Shown here one piece after another: positions 1 to 7,718 of a stretch of DNA of 64,000 nucleotides. The first letter of the stretch is position 1, and every line of letters begins with the position of its first letter. Both the position numbers and the translations under genes were made by a program. Origin of the DNA: Thalassovita taeanensis (GTDB lineage: Bacteria > Pseudomonadota > Alphaproteobacteria > Rhodobacterales > Rhodobacteraceae); the NCBI RefSeq assembly GCF_900110775.1, contig NZ_FOEP01000003.1:124001-188000 (forward strand), read 5' to 3'. The notes below the pieces were generated by a model that saw nothing but the letters and a program-made list of their open reading frames with translations, had not been told where the DNA came from and did not search any database.

Positions 1-1168
1 ACAGGTTATAGCCGAAGGGCGGCGTCATATAGGCGATCTGCGTGGTGATCGTATAAAGGATGCCGTACCAGATCAGGTCAAACCCCAGCGCATGAACCAG
101 CGGCACATAGAGCGGCGCCACAATCACCAGCATCGCGGTATCGTCCAGAAACGTGCCCATCACGATGAAGCTGAGCTGCATCATGATCAGGATCATCCAC
201 GGGTCCAGCCCCAGCCGTTCTGTGAACAGGTCTTCGATGGCGCGCACGGCGCCCAGCCCGTCAAAGATGGCACCAAAGCCCAGAGCGGCCAGAATGATCC
301 ACATGAACATGCACGAAATGGCGAGGGTCGAGCGGACCGACACCTCGAATACGGCGCGGGTCATCCGGCCTTTGAGGACCGCCGCCAAAAAGGCGGTCAT
401 CGCGCCGATGGCCGAACTTTCGACAAGGCTGGTCCAGCCGTTTACGAAGGGCACCATCATGGTGGCAAAGATCACCAGCGGCAGCAGGCCCGCCGTCAGC
501 AGGCGCAGCTTTTCGGCGCGCGGTACGTTGCGTTCTTCGGGCGGCAGAACCGGGCCAAGCGACGGGTTCAGGCGGCAGCGGATATAGATATAGGCGATGA
601 ACATCGTCGCCATCACCAGCCCCGGCACCACGCCCGCCAGCCAAAGCTGCCCCACGGGTTGCCGCGCGATCATCGCGTAAAGCACCAACACGACCGAGGG
701 CGGCACGAGAATTCCAAGGCTCGACCCCGCTTGAATGACTCCGGTGACCATCTTTTTGTCATAGCCACGCCTGAGCAGTTCCGGCAGCGCAATCGTGGAC
801 CCGATCGCCATGCCTGCGACGGACAGCCCGTTCATCGCGGAAACCAGAACCATCAGGCCGATGGTACCGATCGCCAGCCCCCCGGACACTGGCCCCATCC
901 AGACGTGGAACATCTTATAGAGGTCGTCAGCGATTTTGCTTTCCGACAGCACATAGCCCATGAAAATGAACATCGGCAGGGTCAGAAGCGGATACCATTT
1001 CATCAGCTTCATCGCCGAGGAAAACGGAATGTCAGACCCGCCCGTGCCCCACAGCATCAACGCCGCCAACGCCGCTACACCGCCAATCGCGCCAAACACG
1101 CGCTGGCCGGTGAACAGCATCAGCATCATCAGCGCGAACATGAAAATGGCGATCATTTCGTAAGACAT
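1..1168 (-). CDS. dctM: TRAP transporter large permease (DctM type), 3' end cut by window
   Basis: Large membrane subunit of a tripartite ATP-independent periplasmic transporter, which imports carboxylate-type substrates with a cation gradient. About 389 residues are visible. They are hydrophobic throughout, and GSSLGILVPPSVVLVLYA is the usual DctM loop/helix signature. The family is about 425-440 aa, so some 40-50 C-terminal residues lie beyond base 1. The ATG at 1166-1168 shares one base with the stop of the small permease (TAATG), indicating translational coupling. No solute-binding protein gene is in view; it may lie further left. The substrate cannot be read from the permease; the amidohydrolase neighbour hints at an N-acylated amino acid or related acid (inference). 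Confidence 0.95.
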   Translation of the reverse strand, partial: MSYEMIAIFMFALMMLMLFTGQRVFGAIGGVAALAALMLWGTGGSDIPFSSAMKLMKWYPLLTLPMFIFMGYVLSESKIADDLYKMFHVWMGPVSGGLAIGTIGLMVLVSAMNGLSVAGMAIGSTIALPELLRRGYDKKMVTGVIQAGSSLGILVPPSVVLVLYAMIARQPVGQLWLAGVVPGLVMATMFIAYIYIRCRLNPSLGPVLPPEERNVPRAEKLRLLTAGLLPLVIFATMMVPFVNGWTSLVESSAIGAMTAFLAAVLKGRMTRAVFEVSVRSTLAISCMFMWIILAALGFGAIFDGLGAVRAIEDLFTERLGLDPWMILIMMQLSFIVMGTFLDDTAMLVIVAPLYVPLVHALGFDLIWYGILYTITTQIAYMTPPFGYNL

Positions 1169-1674
1169 TACAGCTCCTTGCCGCGAATGCGTGCCACGTC
1201 CTTGAAAAACTCGGACATGGCTTGCAGCATCATCAGGCTGACGCCGACGCACATTGTGATCTTGATCGGCCACAGGATCGGCCGCCACGCGGTCGGGCTG
1301 CGTTCATTGTATTTCAAGGAATAGGTCGTGCTGTCGATCGCGCCATAGAGCAGCACCCCAAGATAGAACATCAGGAACAGCACGGTAAACGCATCGAACC
1401 ACGCTTTTTTGGTGTTGGACCAGTCGTGGTAAAACAGGTCCATCCGCACGTTCGACCCAAGTTGCAGCGAATAGGGCCCGCCCAGCATGTAATAGGCGAC
1501 CATGGCGAATTGCGCCATTTCCAGCGTCCAGAGCGAGGGCAGGAAGAAGGTTTTGGAAATCGATGACCACATCAGAATGCCCATCATCACAAAGATGCCG
1601 TACATCACGATCCGGCCCAGCCGGTAATTCACCGCATCAACGACACGCACAAAACCTTTGATCAGTGGGGGCAT
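1168..1674 (-). CDS. dctQ: TRAP transporter small permease (DctQ type)
   Basis: Four-helix small membrane subunit that pairs with DctM. The 168-residue product begins MPPLIKGFVRVVDAVNYRLG and contains hydrophobic segments near residues 25-45, 55-75, 95-115 and 135-155. I chose ATG 1674 because AGCGAGG stands just upstream and the length fits the family. A start 57 nt further upstream is possible but would only lengthen the overlap with the preceding gene. With the chosen start the gene overlaps the amidohydrolase stop by 13 nt, so amidohydrolase, dctQ and dctM form one transcription unit. Confidence 0.92.
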   Translation of the reverse strand: MPPLIKGFVRVVDAVNYRLGRIVMYGIFVMMGILMWSSISKTFFLPSLWTLEMAQFAMVAYYMLGGPYSLQLGSNVRMDLFYHDWSNTKKAWFDAFTVLFLMFYLGVLLYGAIDSTTYSLKYNERSPTAWRPILWPIKITMCVGVSLMMLQAMSEFFKDVARIRGKEL

Positions 1675-2450
1675 GGCACCTCGCTTGGGGTCAAGGACAC
1701 ATCCAGCGCTGCCATGGCCGATGCAATCCACTGCGCCAGCCTCCCGGCCATGGCGCGCTGGCTGTCGCGATCCGCAATCAGATCGTTGCGGATTTCAAGC
1801 ATCACGTTCAGCGCCCCACGCGGCAAGGCGTGGTGGCGCAGGGTATGGGTGACGCCGTGTTCGGGGCCGTATGGGTCATTGCGGCCTATGTTTTCCTGCA
1901 CATGATCGGCCGCGCAGGCCAGCATAGCATCGGCCAGACGGCTGTCTGTATCATGCAATACCCCGATTTCCACGGCGCGGGGGGTGCCGTAATACACCGG
2001 CGTAAAGCTGTGCACTGTCACGATGACCTGCGGTGCTTTGGTATCCAGCACCGTGCGCAGGGCCGCGTTGAATGGATCGTGGAACCGGCGCACGCGTTCA
2101 GCGGCGGCGTCGGATGTCAGGGCGATATTGCCGGGCACCTCGAACAGTTCACTTTGGGGGGGGATGGCATCGGCGGCCTCGGGGGGGCGGTTGCAATCAA
2201 ACAGCAGCCGCGATGCCGCGCCTGCGACCAACGGCGCATCCAGCGCGCGGCTAAGCCCCTGCGCCACGGCCAAGGCGCCAGGATCCCAGGCGATATGGCT
2301 GCGCTGCGCCTCATCGCTCAGGCCCAGCGTTCCGATGTCAGCCGGAAACACGTTCGAGGCATGTTCGCAGATCACAACAACAGGCCCCAGCCCATCGGGG
2401 TTGATGACTTGCACCGCCTCGTTCTGCGTAGTGGACCGGGATTGTAACAT
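1662..2450 (-). CDS. N-formylglutamate amidohydrolase family protein (HutG-like)
   Basis: A 262-residue zinc-dependent amidohydrolase of the PF05013 family; HutG members release formate from N-formylglutamate. The family's opening VVICEHASNVFPADIG, a central LLFDCNRPPEA and TVHSFTPVYYG (metal-site region) are visible. I placed the start at ATG 2450, because further upstream the frame runs through the intergenic region into the regulator gene. No strong ribosome site is seen. First gene of the amidohydrolase-dctQ-dctM operon, divergent from an RpiR regulator. Whether the substrate is formylglutamate or another N-acyl acid is unknown; no other hut genes are nearby. Confidence 0.88.
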   Translation of the reverse strand: MLQSRSTTQNEAVQVINPDGLGPVVVICEHASNVFPADIGTLGLSDEAQRSHIAWDPGALAVAQGLSRALDAPLVAGAASRLLFDCNRPPEAADAIPPQSELFEVPGNIALTSDAAAERVRRFHDPFNAALRTVLDTKAPQVIVTVHSFTPVYYGTPRAVEIGVLHDTDSRLADAMLACAADHVQENIGRNDPYGPEHGVTHTLRHHALPRGALNVMLEIRNDLIADRDSQRAMAGRLAQWIASAMAALDVSLTPSEVPCPH

Positions 2451-2478
2451 GTCGGAAACGGCTGACCTCTTGCTGTTG

Positions 2479-2494
2479 TGAAGACAATTCTTCA
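2479..2494. promoter_or_regulatory. Candidate regulator binding site 1 (TGAA-N8-TTCA)
   Basis: Inverted repeat TGAAGA-CAAT-TCTTCA in the divergent region between the amidohydrolase and RpiR genes. A second site with the same TGAA-N7-CTTCA outline starts 44 nt further right. Its role as the operator of the adjacent RpiR protein is inferred from position only. Confidence 0.5.
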
Positions 2495-2522
2495 TCTGAC
2501 ACCGACCTGTCAACGATGATCC

Positions 2523-2538
2523 TGAAATTATTTCTTCA
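2523..2538. promoter_or_regulatory. Candidate regulator binding site 2 (TGAA-N7-CTTCA)
   Basis: TGAAATTATTTCTTCA contains a perfect GAAAT-T-ATTTC palindrome and matches site 1 in its outer bases. It lies 46 nt before the GTG start of the RpiR gene. Confidence 0.5.
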
Positions 2539-2583
2539 CGAAGGTGTCGCCTGTCGGTATATTGAGCAAAAAAGGGGACGCAC

Positions 2584-3456
2584 GTGACAGAACCCGCCGA
2601 GACCATTGCCGAGCGCTTGCATGCCGCGTTTGATTCGCTGACCCGCGCCGAACGGCAACTGGCGGATTCATTGCTTCAGAATTACCCGGTATCTGGGCTG
2701 GGCTCGATCACGTTGGTGGCCAAGGCGGCAGGGGTTTCCACGCCGACGGTGGCGCGGATGGTGCAAAAGCTTGGGTTTACTGGCTTTCCTGATTTTCAGG
2801 CCGAGCTGCGGCGCGAGCTTGAGGCGAAAATCTCGGACCCGATTACCAAGCATGACACTTGGGTCGAAAAGGCACCGGACGCGCATATCCTGAACCGGTT
2901 TACCGATGCGGTGATGGGCAACATTCGCCAGACCCTGACCCAGATTGATATCGAAACGTTTGATCGCGCCTGCACCCTGTTGGCCGATCCGGGGCAGTCG
3001 GTTTACGTTGTGGGCGGGCGGATTACCCGGTCGCTGGCGGACTATTTCTTTATGCATATGCAGGTGTTGCGAGCGGACGTGACGCAGATTCAGTCGATGT
3101 CGAACGCCTGGGTGCATTACCTGCTGGATATGAAGCCGGGCGATGTCGTGGTGATTTTCGACGTGCGCCGATATGAGAATGCGACCCTGAAGTTGGCCGA
3201 AATGGCCCGCGAGAAAGGCGCGCGGATCATTTTATTCACGGATCAGTGGCGCTCGCCGGTGCATGAATTTGCCGACTGCACTTTTTGCGGGCGCATCGTG
3301 GTGCCAAGCGCCTGGGACAGCTCGGTCACGCTGATGCTGATGCTGGAAATCGTGATCGCCGAGGTTCAGGAACACACTTGGGCCAGCACGCGCAAGCGGA
3401 TGGAAGAACTGGAAGACATGTTCGACCGGACGCGGTTTTTCCGCAAATTTACCTGA
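2584..3456 (+). CDS. MurR/RpiR family transcriptional regulator
   Basis: A 290-residue regulator. An N-terminal RpiR-type helix-turn-helix (about residues 5-80, with VAKAAGVSTPTVARMVQKLG as recognition region) is followed by a SIS sugar-phosphate-binding fold (about 115-245, SVYVVGGRITRSLADYF). The start is GTG at 2584 with AAAGGGGAC as ribosome site. It is divergent from the amidohydrolase-TRAP operon and probably controls it. The effector is unknown: SIS domains usually bind phosphosugars, but some RpiR proteins in this group regulate amino-acid or carboxylate transport. Confidence 0.93.
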   Translation: MTEPAETIAERLHAAFDSLTRAERQLADSLLQNYPVSGLGSITLVAKAAGVSTPTVARMVQKLGFTGFPDFQAELRRELEAKISDPITKHDTWVEKAPDAHILNRFTDAVMGNIRQTLTQIDIETFDRACTLLADPGQSVYVVGGRITRSLADYFFMHMQVLRADVTQIQSMSNAWVHYLLDMKPGDVVVIFDVRRYENATLKLAEMAREKGARIILFTDQWRSPVHEFADCTFCGRIVVPSAWDSSVTLMLMLEIVIAEVQEHTWASTRKRMEELEDMFDRTRFFRKFT

Positions 3457-3487
3457 TCGCCCCCGACGGCAGGGGGCAAATATCGCG

Positions 3488-5803
3488 CTAGGTATGGGTT
3501 GCGGCGTTCTCGGTCACATCCGCTGAGCGATCGCTTTTCTTATGCGTGGTCAGCTCAAAATAGAATATGCTGCCTTCATCTTCGTTCGAGATGCAGTGGA
3601 TCGTGCCGCCGTGCAGTTCCACGATGCTTTTCACAATCGCCAGGCCCAGCCCCGTTCCACCTTTTTGGCGCTGATCGGAGGAGTCGATTTGTGTAAACCA
3701 ATTGAAGATCTTCTCTTGGGCGTCTTCCGGGATTCCGCTGCCGGAATCCTCGATCGAAACGCGCACAGTTTCTTTTGCCGCGTCACATCTGACACGCGCA
3801 ATAACTTCGCTTCCGGGGTGCGAGAATTTTATCGCGTTCGACAAAAGATTCGATAGCACCTGAAGAAGCCGGTCATTATCGCCATTCACATAAACCGGAT
3901 TGGTTTCACCCGCATATGACAAGCGAATATTATATTCGTCAGCATAAGGTCCGTTCGATTCAAGCGACTCGCGAACAAGGGCCGTCAGATCAAGCGACCC
4001 CATTTTGGTAAACGCTTCGCCTGAATTAAGCTTTTCAATATCAAGAATGTCGTTGATCAATCGGCCAAGAAGCTGGCTGTTTCTGAACGCGATATCCAGA
4101 CTTTTCTGCGCGGCAGGCGTGTCATATCCCAATGCACCGGAGCGAAGCAAAGAGAGCGCCCCCTTGATCGAGGTCAGCGGTGTGCGAAGCTCGTGATTGA
4201 CCACGGATACGAATTCCGACTTGGCTTTTTCGACGGCTTTTCGCTCGGTGATATCTCGTACAATTCCGACAAACAGGCGTTCACCCTGAACCAGAATTTC
4301 AGAAACCGTCAGTTCGATCGGGAAGGTCGACCCGTCCTTGCGCCGCCCGGTTTCTTCGCGCCCGGTCCAGTCGATGCGGCGGTTCTTTTCCTGCTGATAC
4401 CGCAGCAGAACCGCGTCATGAACAGATGCATCCGGTTTGGTCATCAGCATGCTGACGTTTTGGCCAATCACTTCGTTGGCCAAATACCCGAAAATTCGCT
4501 CGCAGGCCGGGTTGTAGATCCTGATTTCGCCCATTTCACCGATGATGATCAACCCTTCGCCAACATTGGCGAGAATGGACTGAAGCTTGGATTCATTTTC
4601 GACATGCTTGTCCGTCAGGGTCTGAAACGCTTTGGCCAGCGTGCCGATTTCATCCTGAGAGGTCACGACCAGATCCAGCGGTTTGCCATCATCTACAGAC
4701 GCCATGACTTTGCGCGTCAGGGTCTGCAATGAATGCGTAAGGCTGGTTGAGACAACAAGCGTGATGCCTGCCGCGATCAGCACAAAGATCGCCATCAGCA
4801 GAAAGCTGTCGCGCTGGGTTTGTTTTACCTTGGCAAGGATTCGGGCCTTGGGGGTCTGAAGCATCACCCCAAGAAAGTTATCAGGTTGCGTATCATTCAG
4901 ATGCACGCGCATCAGATAGGAATTGTCTTCGGTATCAAGGATCTGGCCTTCGTCCGCGGTAAACGCAATCGCGCGGTAGACTGCGGTCGGCAGGGGCGCA
5001 GAATAGTCATCGTGGAATTCAAGCCGTGACACGGCCCCATCCGGCGTGTAGCTCAGAAAATCCCCGGCCTGATTGACCACATATATTCTGTTTTCCTGCT
5101 GAAGGTTTTCAAAAGCACTGGCCAGAAGCTGTTCATAGTCGACGTTGATGACAAGCAGGCCGAACAATTCGTGGCTGTCTTTGAAAATCGGCAAAATCGC
5201 CCGGATCATCACGGTTCTGGGTTCGACGATCCGACCATGTTCCCGATTATACGTTGCGTCGGAAAAGACCACGCTGTGCCGTTCATGCGGCATGAACTGA
5301 TCGTGCTCTTGGGCGTGCGTGACAGCTTCTTGAAAATACGCTTCGTTGCCCTTTTCCTGAAGCTGTGCAGGTTGAACCGGAACGATCCAGTCGCCCACTT
5401 TGTTGACGCGCACGATTTCTTTGCCGTTGTCCGTCATCCCGATCAGACGGAACTGGGTGTATTCAGATCGCACAAGCATCAACGACGTCATCAGATCTAC
5501 CAAGCTGTCGCTTGCCTGCTGCTCGTCCAAGTTACCCGAGGCAATGTCCCGAAGCGCGGGGTGCGACGCGACCATTGAAAGGTCGTTTTTGATGTGATCG
5601 TACTGCGCCGAGAACCGCGCGGCCAAAAGATGCGTTTCACCTGCCAAGTTGCTGACAGATGTTTCCAGCGTGTTTTGAACCGTCCGCGTGTAATAGAACA
5701 TGCTGATGCTTGTTGTGGACAGCGCAACGATGGCACAAGTCACAAGGATGATCTTCCAGCGCAAAGGGAAGCCATTGGCCGGGAATTTTAGACGTGAAAG
5801 CAT
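3488..5803 (-). CDS. Membrane sensor histidine kinase (periplasmic sensor-HAMP-PAS-HisKA-HATPase)
   Basis: A 771-residue kinase. A transmembrane helix near residues 16-38 and another near 332-352 bracket a ~290-residue periplasmic sensor that looks like a double Cache fold. HAMP (353-402) and one PAS domain (about 405-520) follow. The phosphoacceptor is His537 in VVNHELRTPLTSIKGAL. The ATPase domain shows the N box (NLLSNAIKFSHPG), DSGSGIP and GGTGLGLAIVKS. ATG 5803 gives a normal N-terminal anchor; an upstream in-frame ATG would add 35 non-membrane residues. Divergent from the response regulator at 6101. Its kinase core is very like that of the kinase at 7719-9278, suggesting duplication. 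Confidence 0.93.
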   Translation of the reverse strand: MLSRLKFPANGFPLRWKIILVTCAIVALSTTSISMFYYTRTVQNTLETSVSNLAGETHLLAARFSAQYDHIKNDLSMVASHPALRDIASGNLDEQQASDSLVDLMTSLMLVRSEYTQFRLIGMTDNGKEIVRVNKVGDWIVPVQPAQLQEKGNEAYFQEAVTHAQEHDQFMPHERHSVVFSDATYNREHGRIVEPRTVMIRAILPIFKDSHELFGLLVINVDYEQLLASAFENLQQENRIYVVNQAGDFLSYTPDGAVSRLEFHDDYSAPLPTAVYRAIAFTADEGQILDTEDNSYLMRVHLNDTQPDNFLGVMLQTPKARILAKVKQTQRDSFLLMAIFVLIAAGITLVVSTSLTHSLQTLTRKVMASVDDGKPLDLVVTSQDEIGTLAKAFQTLTDKHVENESKLQSILANVGEGLIIIGEMGEIRIYNPACERIFGYLANEVIGQNVSMLMTKPDASVHDAVLLRYQQEKNRRIDWTGREETGRRKDGSTFPIELTVSEILVQGERLFVGIVRDITERKAVEKAKSEFVSVVNHELRTPLTSIKGALSLLRSGALGYDTPAAQKSLDIAFRNSQLLGRLINDILDIEKLNSGEAFTKMGSLDLTALVRESLESNGPYADEYNIRLSYAGETNPVYVNGDNDRLLQVLSNLLSNAIKFSHPGSEVIARVRCDAAKETVRVSIEDSGSGIPEDAQEKIFNWFTQIDSSDQRQKGGTGLGLAIVKSIVELHGGTIHCISNEDEGSIFYFELTTHKKSDRSADVTENAATHT

Positions 5804-6100
5804 GCTATTCACGCGTATTCTGCGATAGCATAGGTATTCATCATCAACTCCGTGTACATGCCAAAGGCGTCTCTGGTTGTCAGACCGAAACAGTAGCCTA
5901 CTATACACACAGCTCTAGCGGGAAAGTGCAAGGCATCTTCCCCTTTCCGTAACGTACTGTATCAATTATTTTCCGCCACAATTTTCGTCATACTTTTACC
6001 ATTTTGCTCTGCAAGCATAGATTTGATGCACTTTAGGGTGTATTTTGCGGGGCATTTCCCGCTTTAGGTGATGAAGTAGCAACTAAGGGTAGTTTCGAGA

Positions 6101-7138
6101 ATGCGGATTCTTGCAGTTGACGATGACAATCTTGTTCTCGAGTTGCTTGCGGCAACCCTAGAAGAAGCAGGCCATTCCGATTTGGTTCTGGAAACGTCGG
6201 CGTATAAGGCTCTCGGTTTGCTTGATGCCGCCGAGCCGCCGGTGGATTGCATTCTGCTGGATATCCAAATGCCTGAAATGGACGGTATCGAGCTTTGCCA
6301 GGAGATCAGGAAAAAACCTGCTTATAGCAAAACACCGATCATCATGATCACGGCAATGTCGCAGAAAGCATATATCGACAGGGCCTTTGCCGCAGGTGCC
6401 ACGGATTACGTGACGAAGCCGTTCGATTCGGTCGAACTTGTCTCTCGGGTTGGGATGGCGTGGCGGCTGCATAAGTCCGAGCAGGACATTCAGAACGGTC
6501 TTATACGAGAGGCCGATCTGCGCGCCGAAAAAGAACGCGACAGCTTTGTAAACTTGCGTGCGCCCATTGCTCTTGCCGCCGTCGAAGGCGTGATCGGCTT
6601 TGCGGCGATGAAAAACTATCTGAGGCAGCTGTCACAAGGCGGGCTTATCACAAGTCATATTCTTGCCTTCCACATCGACCAGATCGAAAAGCTGTATGCG
6701 CATTTCTCCCCGACGGAGTTCAAGGATCTTCTGGGCCAGATTGCTGACGCGATTTTGGACGGTTTGCCATTTGACGAGCGCCTGTTGTCCTATGCGGGAA
6801 ACGGGACGTTCGTCACCCTTGCGCACGGTGTTTACACGCACAAACCCAAGACGCTTGAACTGGCCATCCAATCTGAATTGGCCGCGCTGAAACTCGTAGA
6901 CCATAACGGTGCCCCGCTGAAAATCACGGCGTCGGTCGGAAAGCACCTGCGCGTGGGGGTGATCCGTGTCGGCAACAATACTGCCGAGGCTTTGCATGCT
7001 GCGGTTCGGAGCGCGGAGCAGGCCTCGGAGCAGAATGTGCTCGACGCCCAAACCCAAACTGTTTTGTCGACGCATCGCGAAGCTTTGCCGGGCACGCAAT
7101 GGCGTTTTTCCAAGCTTTTCAGCACGGGTCGCAAATAA
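6101..7138 (+). CDS. Response regulator with degenerate GGDEF output domain
   Basis: A 345-residue protein. The receiver domain (1-120) has an acidic cluster at 7-9, phosphoacceptor Asp54 (LLDIQMPEMDG), Thr84 and Lys106. The second half resembles a diguanylate cyclase fold, but the GGDEF signature is replaced by GNGTF (within YAGNGTF at 231-237), so the acidic metal-binding residues are missing. The late strand (ITASVGKHL) is kept. It probably does not make cyclic-di-GMP; it could bind a nucleotide or a partner protein (inference). It is divergent from one histidine kinase and lies between two, so it is a likely phosphorylation target. Confidence 0.9.
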   Translation: MRILAVDDDNLVLELLAATLEEAGHSDLVLETSAYKALGLLDAAEPPVDCILLDIQMPEMDGIELCQEIRKKPAYSKTPIIMITAMSQKAYIDRAFAAGATDYVTKPFDSVELVSRVGMAWRLHKSEQDIQNGLIREADLRAEKERDSFVNLRAPIALAAVEGVIGFAAMKNYLRQLSQGGLITSHILAFHIDQIEKLYAHFSPTEFKDLLGQIADAILDGLPFDERLLSYAGNGTFVTLAHGVYTHKPKTLELAIQSELAALKLVDHNGAPLKITASVGKHLRVGVIRVGNNTAEALHAAVRSAEQASEQNVLDAQTQTVLSTHREALPGTQWRFSKLFSTGRK

Positions 7139-7161
7139 GCGTTAGATGCGCGGATTGATTT

Positions 7162-7185
7162 CGCCCCGGATTTGCGGGGCGTTTT
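7162..7185 (+). terminator. Rho-independent terminator after the GGDEF-like regulator
   Basis: Arms CGCCCCG (7162-7168) and CGGGGCG (7175-7181) are followed by TTTT, 24 nt after the stop codon. Confidence 0.7.
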
Positions 7186-7253
7186 CAGGCCGTGAGTCCG
7201 CCTTTTACCAGACTACAAACTGCGGACCGTAGGCTGCTTGAGCTCAGCTCAGC

Positions 7254-7646
7254 TCAGGGGCAGTGTTGAGATCTGTCCCACAGCGCCTGAATTTGGCTCG
7301 GCAGTTCCAAGGGGTCAAACGGTTTGGCGATGACATCCAAGGCGCCAAGGGCGCGCAGTGCGGCCTGATCGGATGCCCGCGTTTTGGCGGTCATGAAAAT
7401 TGCCGGGATGCACTTGGTGGTCTCTATCTGACGCAGGCCCGCAAGGGTTTCCTCTCCGCTCAGGCCGGGCATCATGACATCAAGCAAAAACAGATCCGGT
7501 TCTATTTCGGATGATTTTTCGATGGCTTCCTGGCCTGAAAAGAATTGAAACAGGGTATACCCGCCCACAAGTTCAAGCGCCATTTTGGAGACTTCCTGAA
7601 TATCAGGATCGTCTTCGACATGAACGATCTTGCGTAACTGCCTCAT
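7254..7646 (-). CDS. Single-domain response regulator
   Basis: A 130-residue receiver domain with no output domain. Acidic residues at 11-13 (EDD), phosphoacceptor Asp56 (LLDVMMPGLSG), Thr86 and Lys108 (IAKPFDP) are all present. It follows the second histidine kinase by 72 nt in the same direction, so it is probably co-transcribed and phosphorylated by it. Such stand-alone receivers act by protein contact or as a phosphate sink. Which applies here cannot be read from the sequence. Confidence 0.92.
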   Translation of the reverse strand: MRQLRKIVHVEDDPDIQEVSKMALELVGGYTLFQFFSGQEAIEKSSEIEPDLFLLDVMMPGLSGEETLAGLRQIETTKCIPAIFMTAKTRASDQAALRALGALDVIAKPFDPLELPSQIQALWDRSQHCP

Positions 7647-7718
7647 TTATTCACTCCATTTTTTGTCTGATGGTTAGAGAGCAACGAGTCATCACTGGTA
7701 ACGAGTCAGGGAAACGCT

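Noticed and set aside
92-1324. 410-codon plus-strand frame over the TRAP permease
   Set aside because: It is antisense to dctM and dctQ. Composition (His, Gln, Arg) is that of a shadow frame, and it has no ribosome site.
3459-3477. GCCCCC/GGGGGC hairpin after the RpiR gene
   Set aside because: No T-run on either strand and a short stem; not enough for a terminator call.
7241-7257. Short tandem AGCTC repeat near the end of the receiver gene
   Set aside because: Only three 5-nt units partly overlapping a stop codon; too short to call more than chance.
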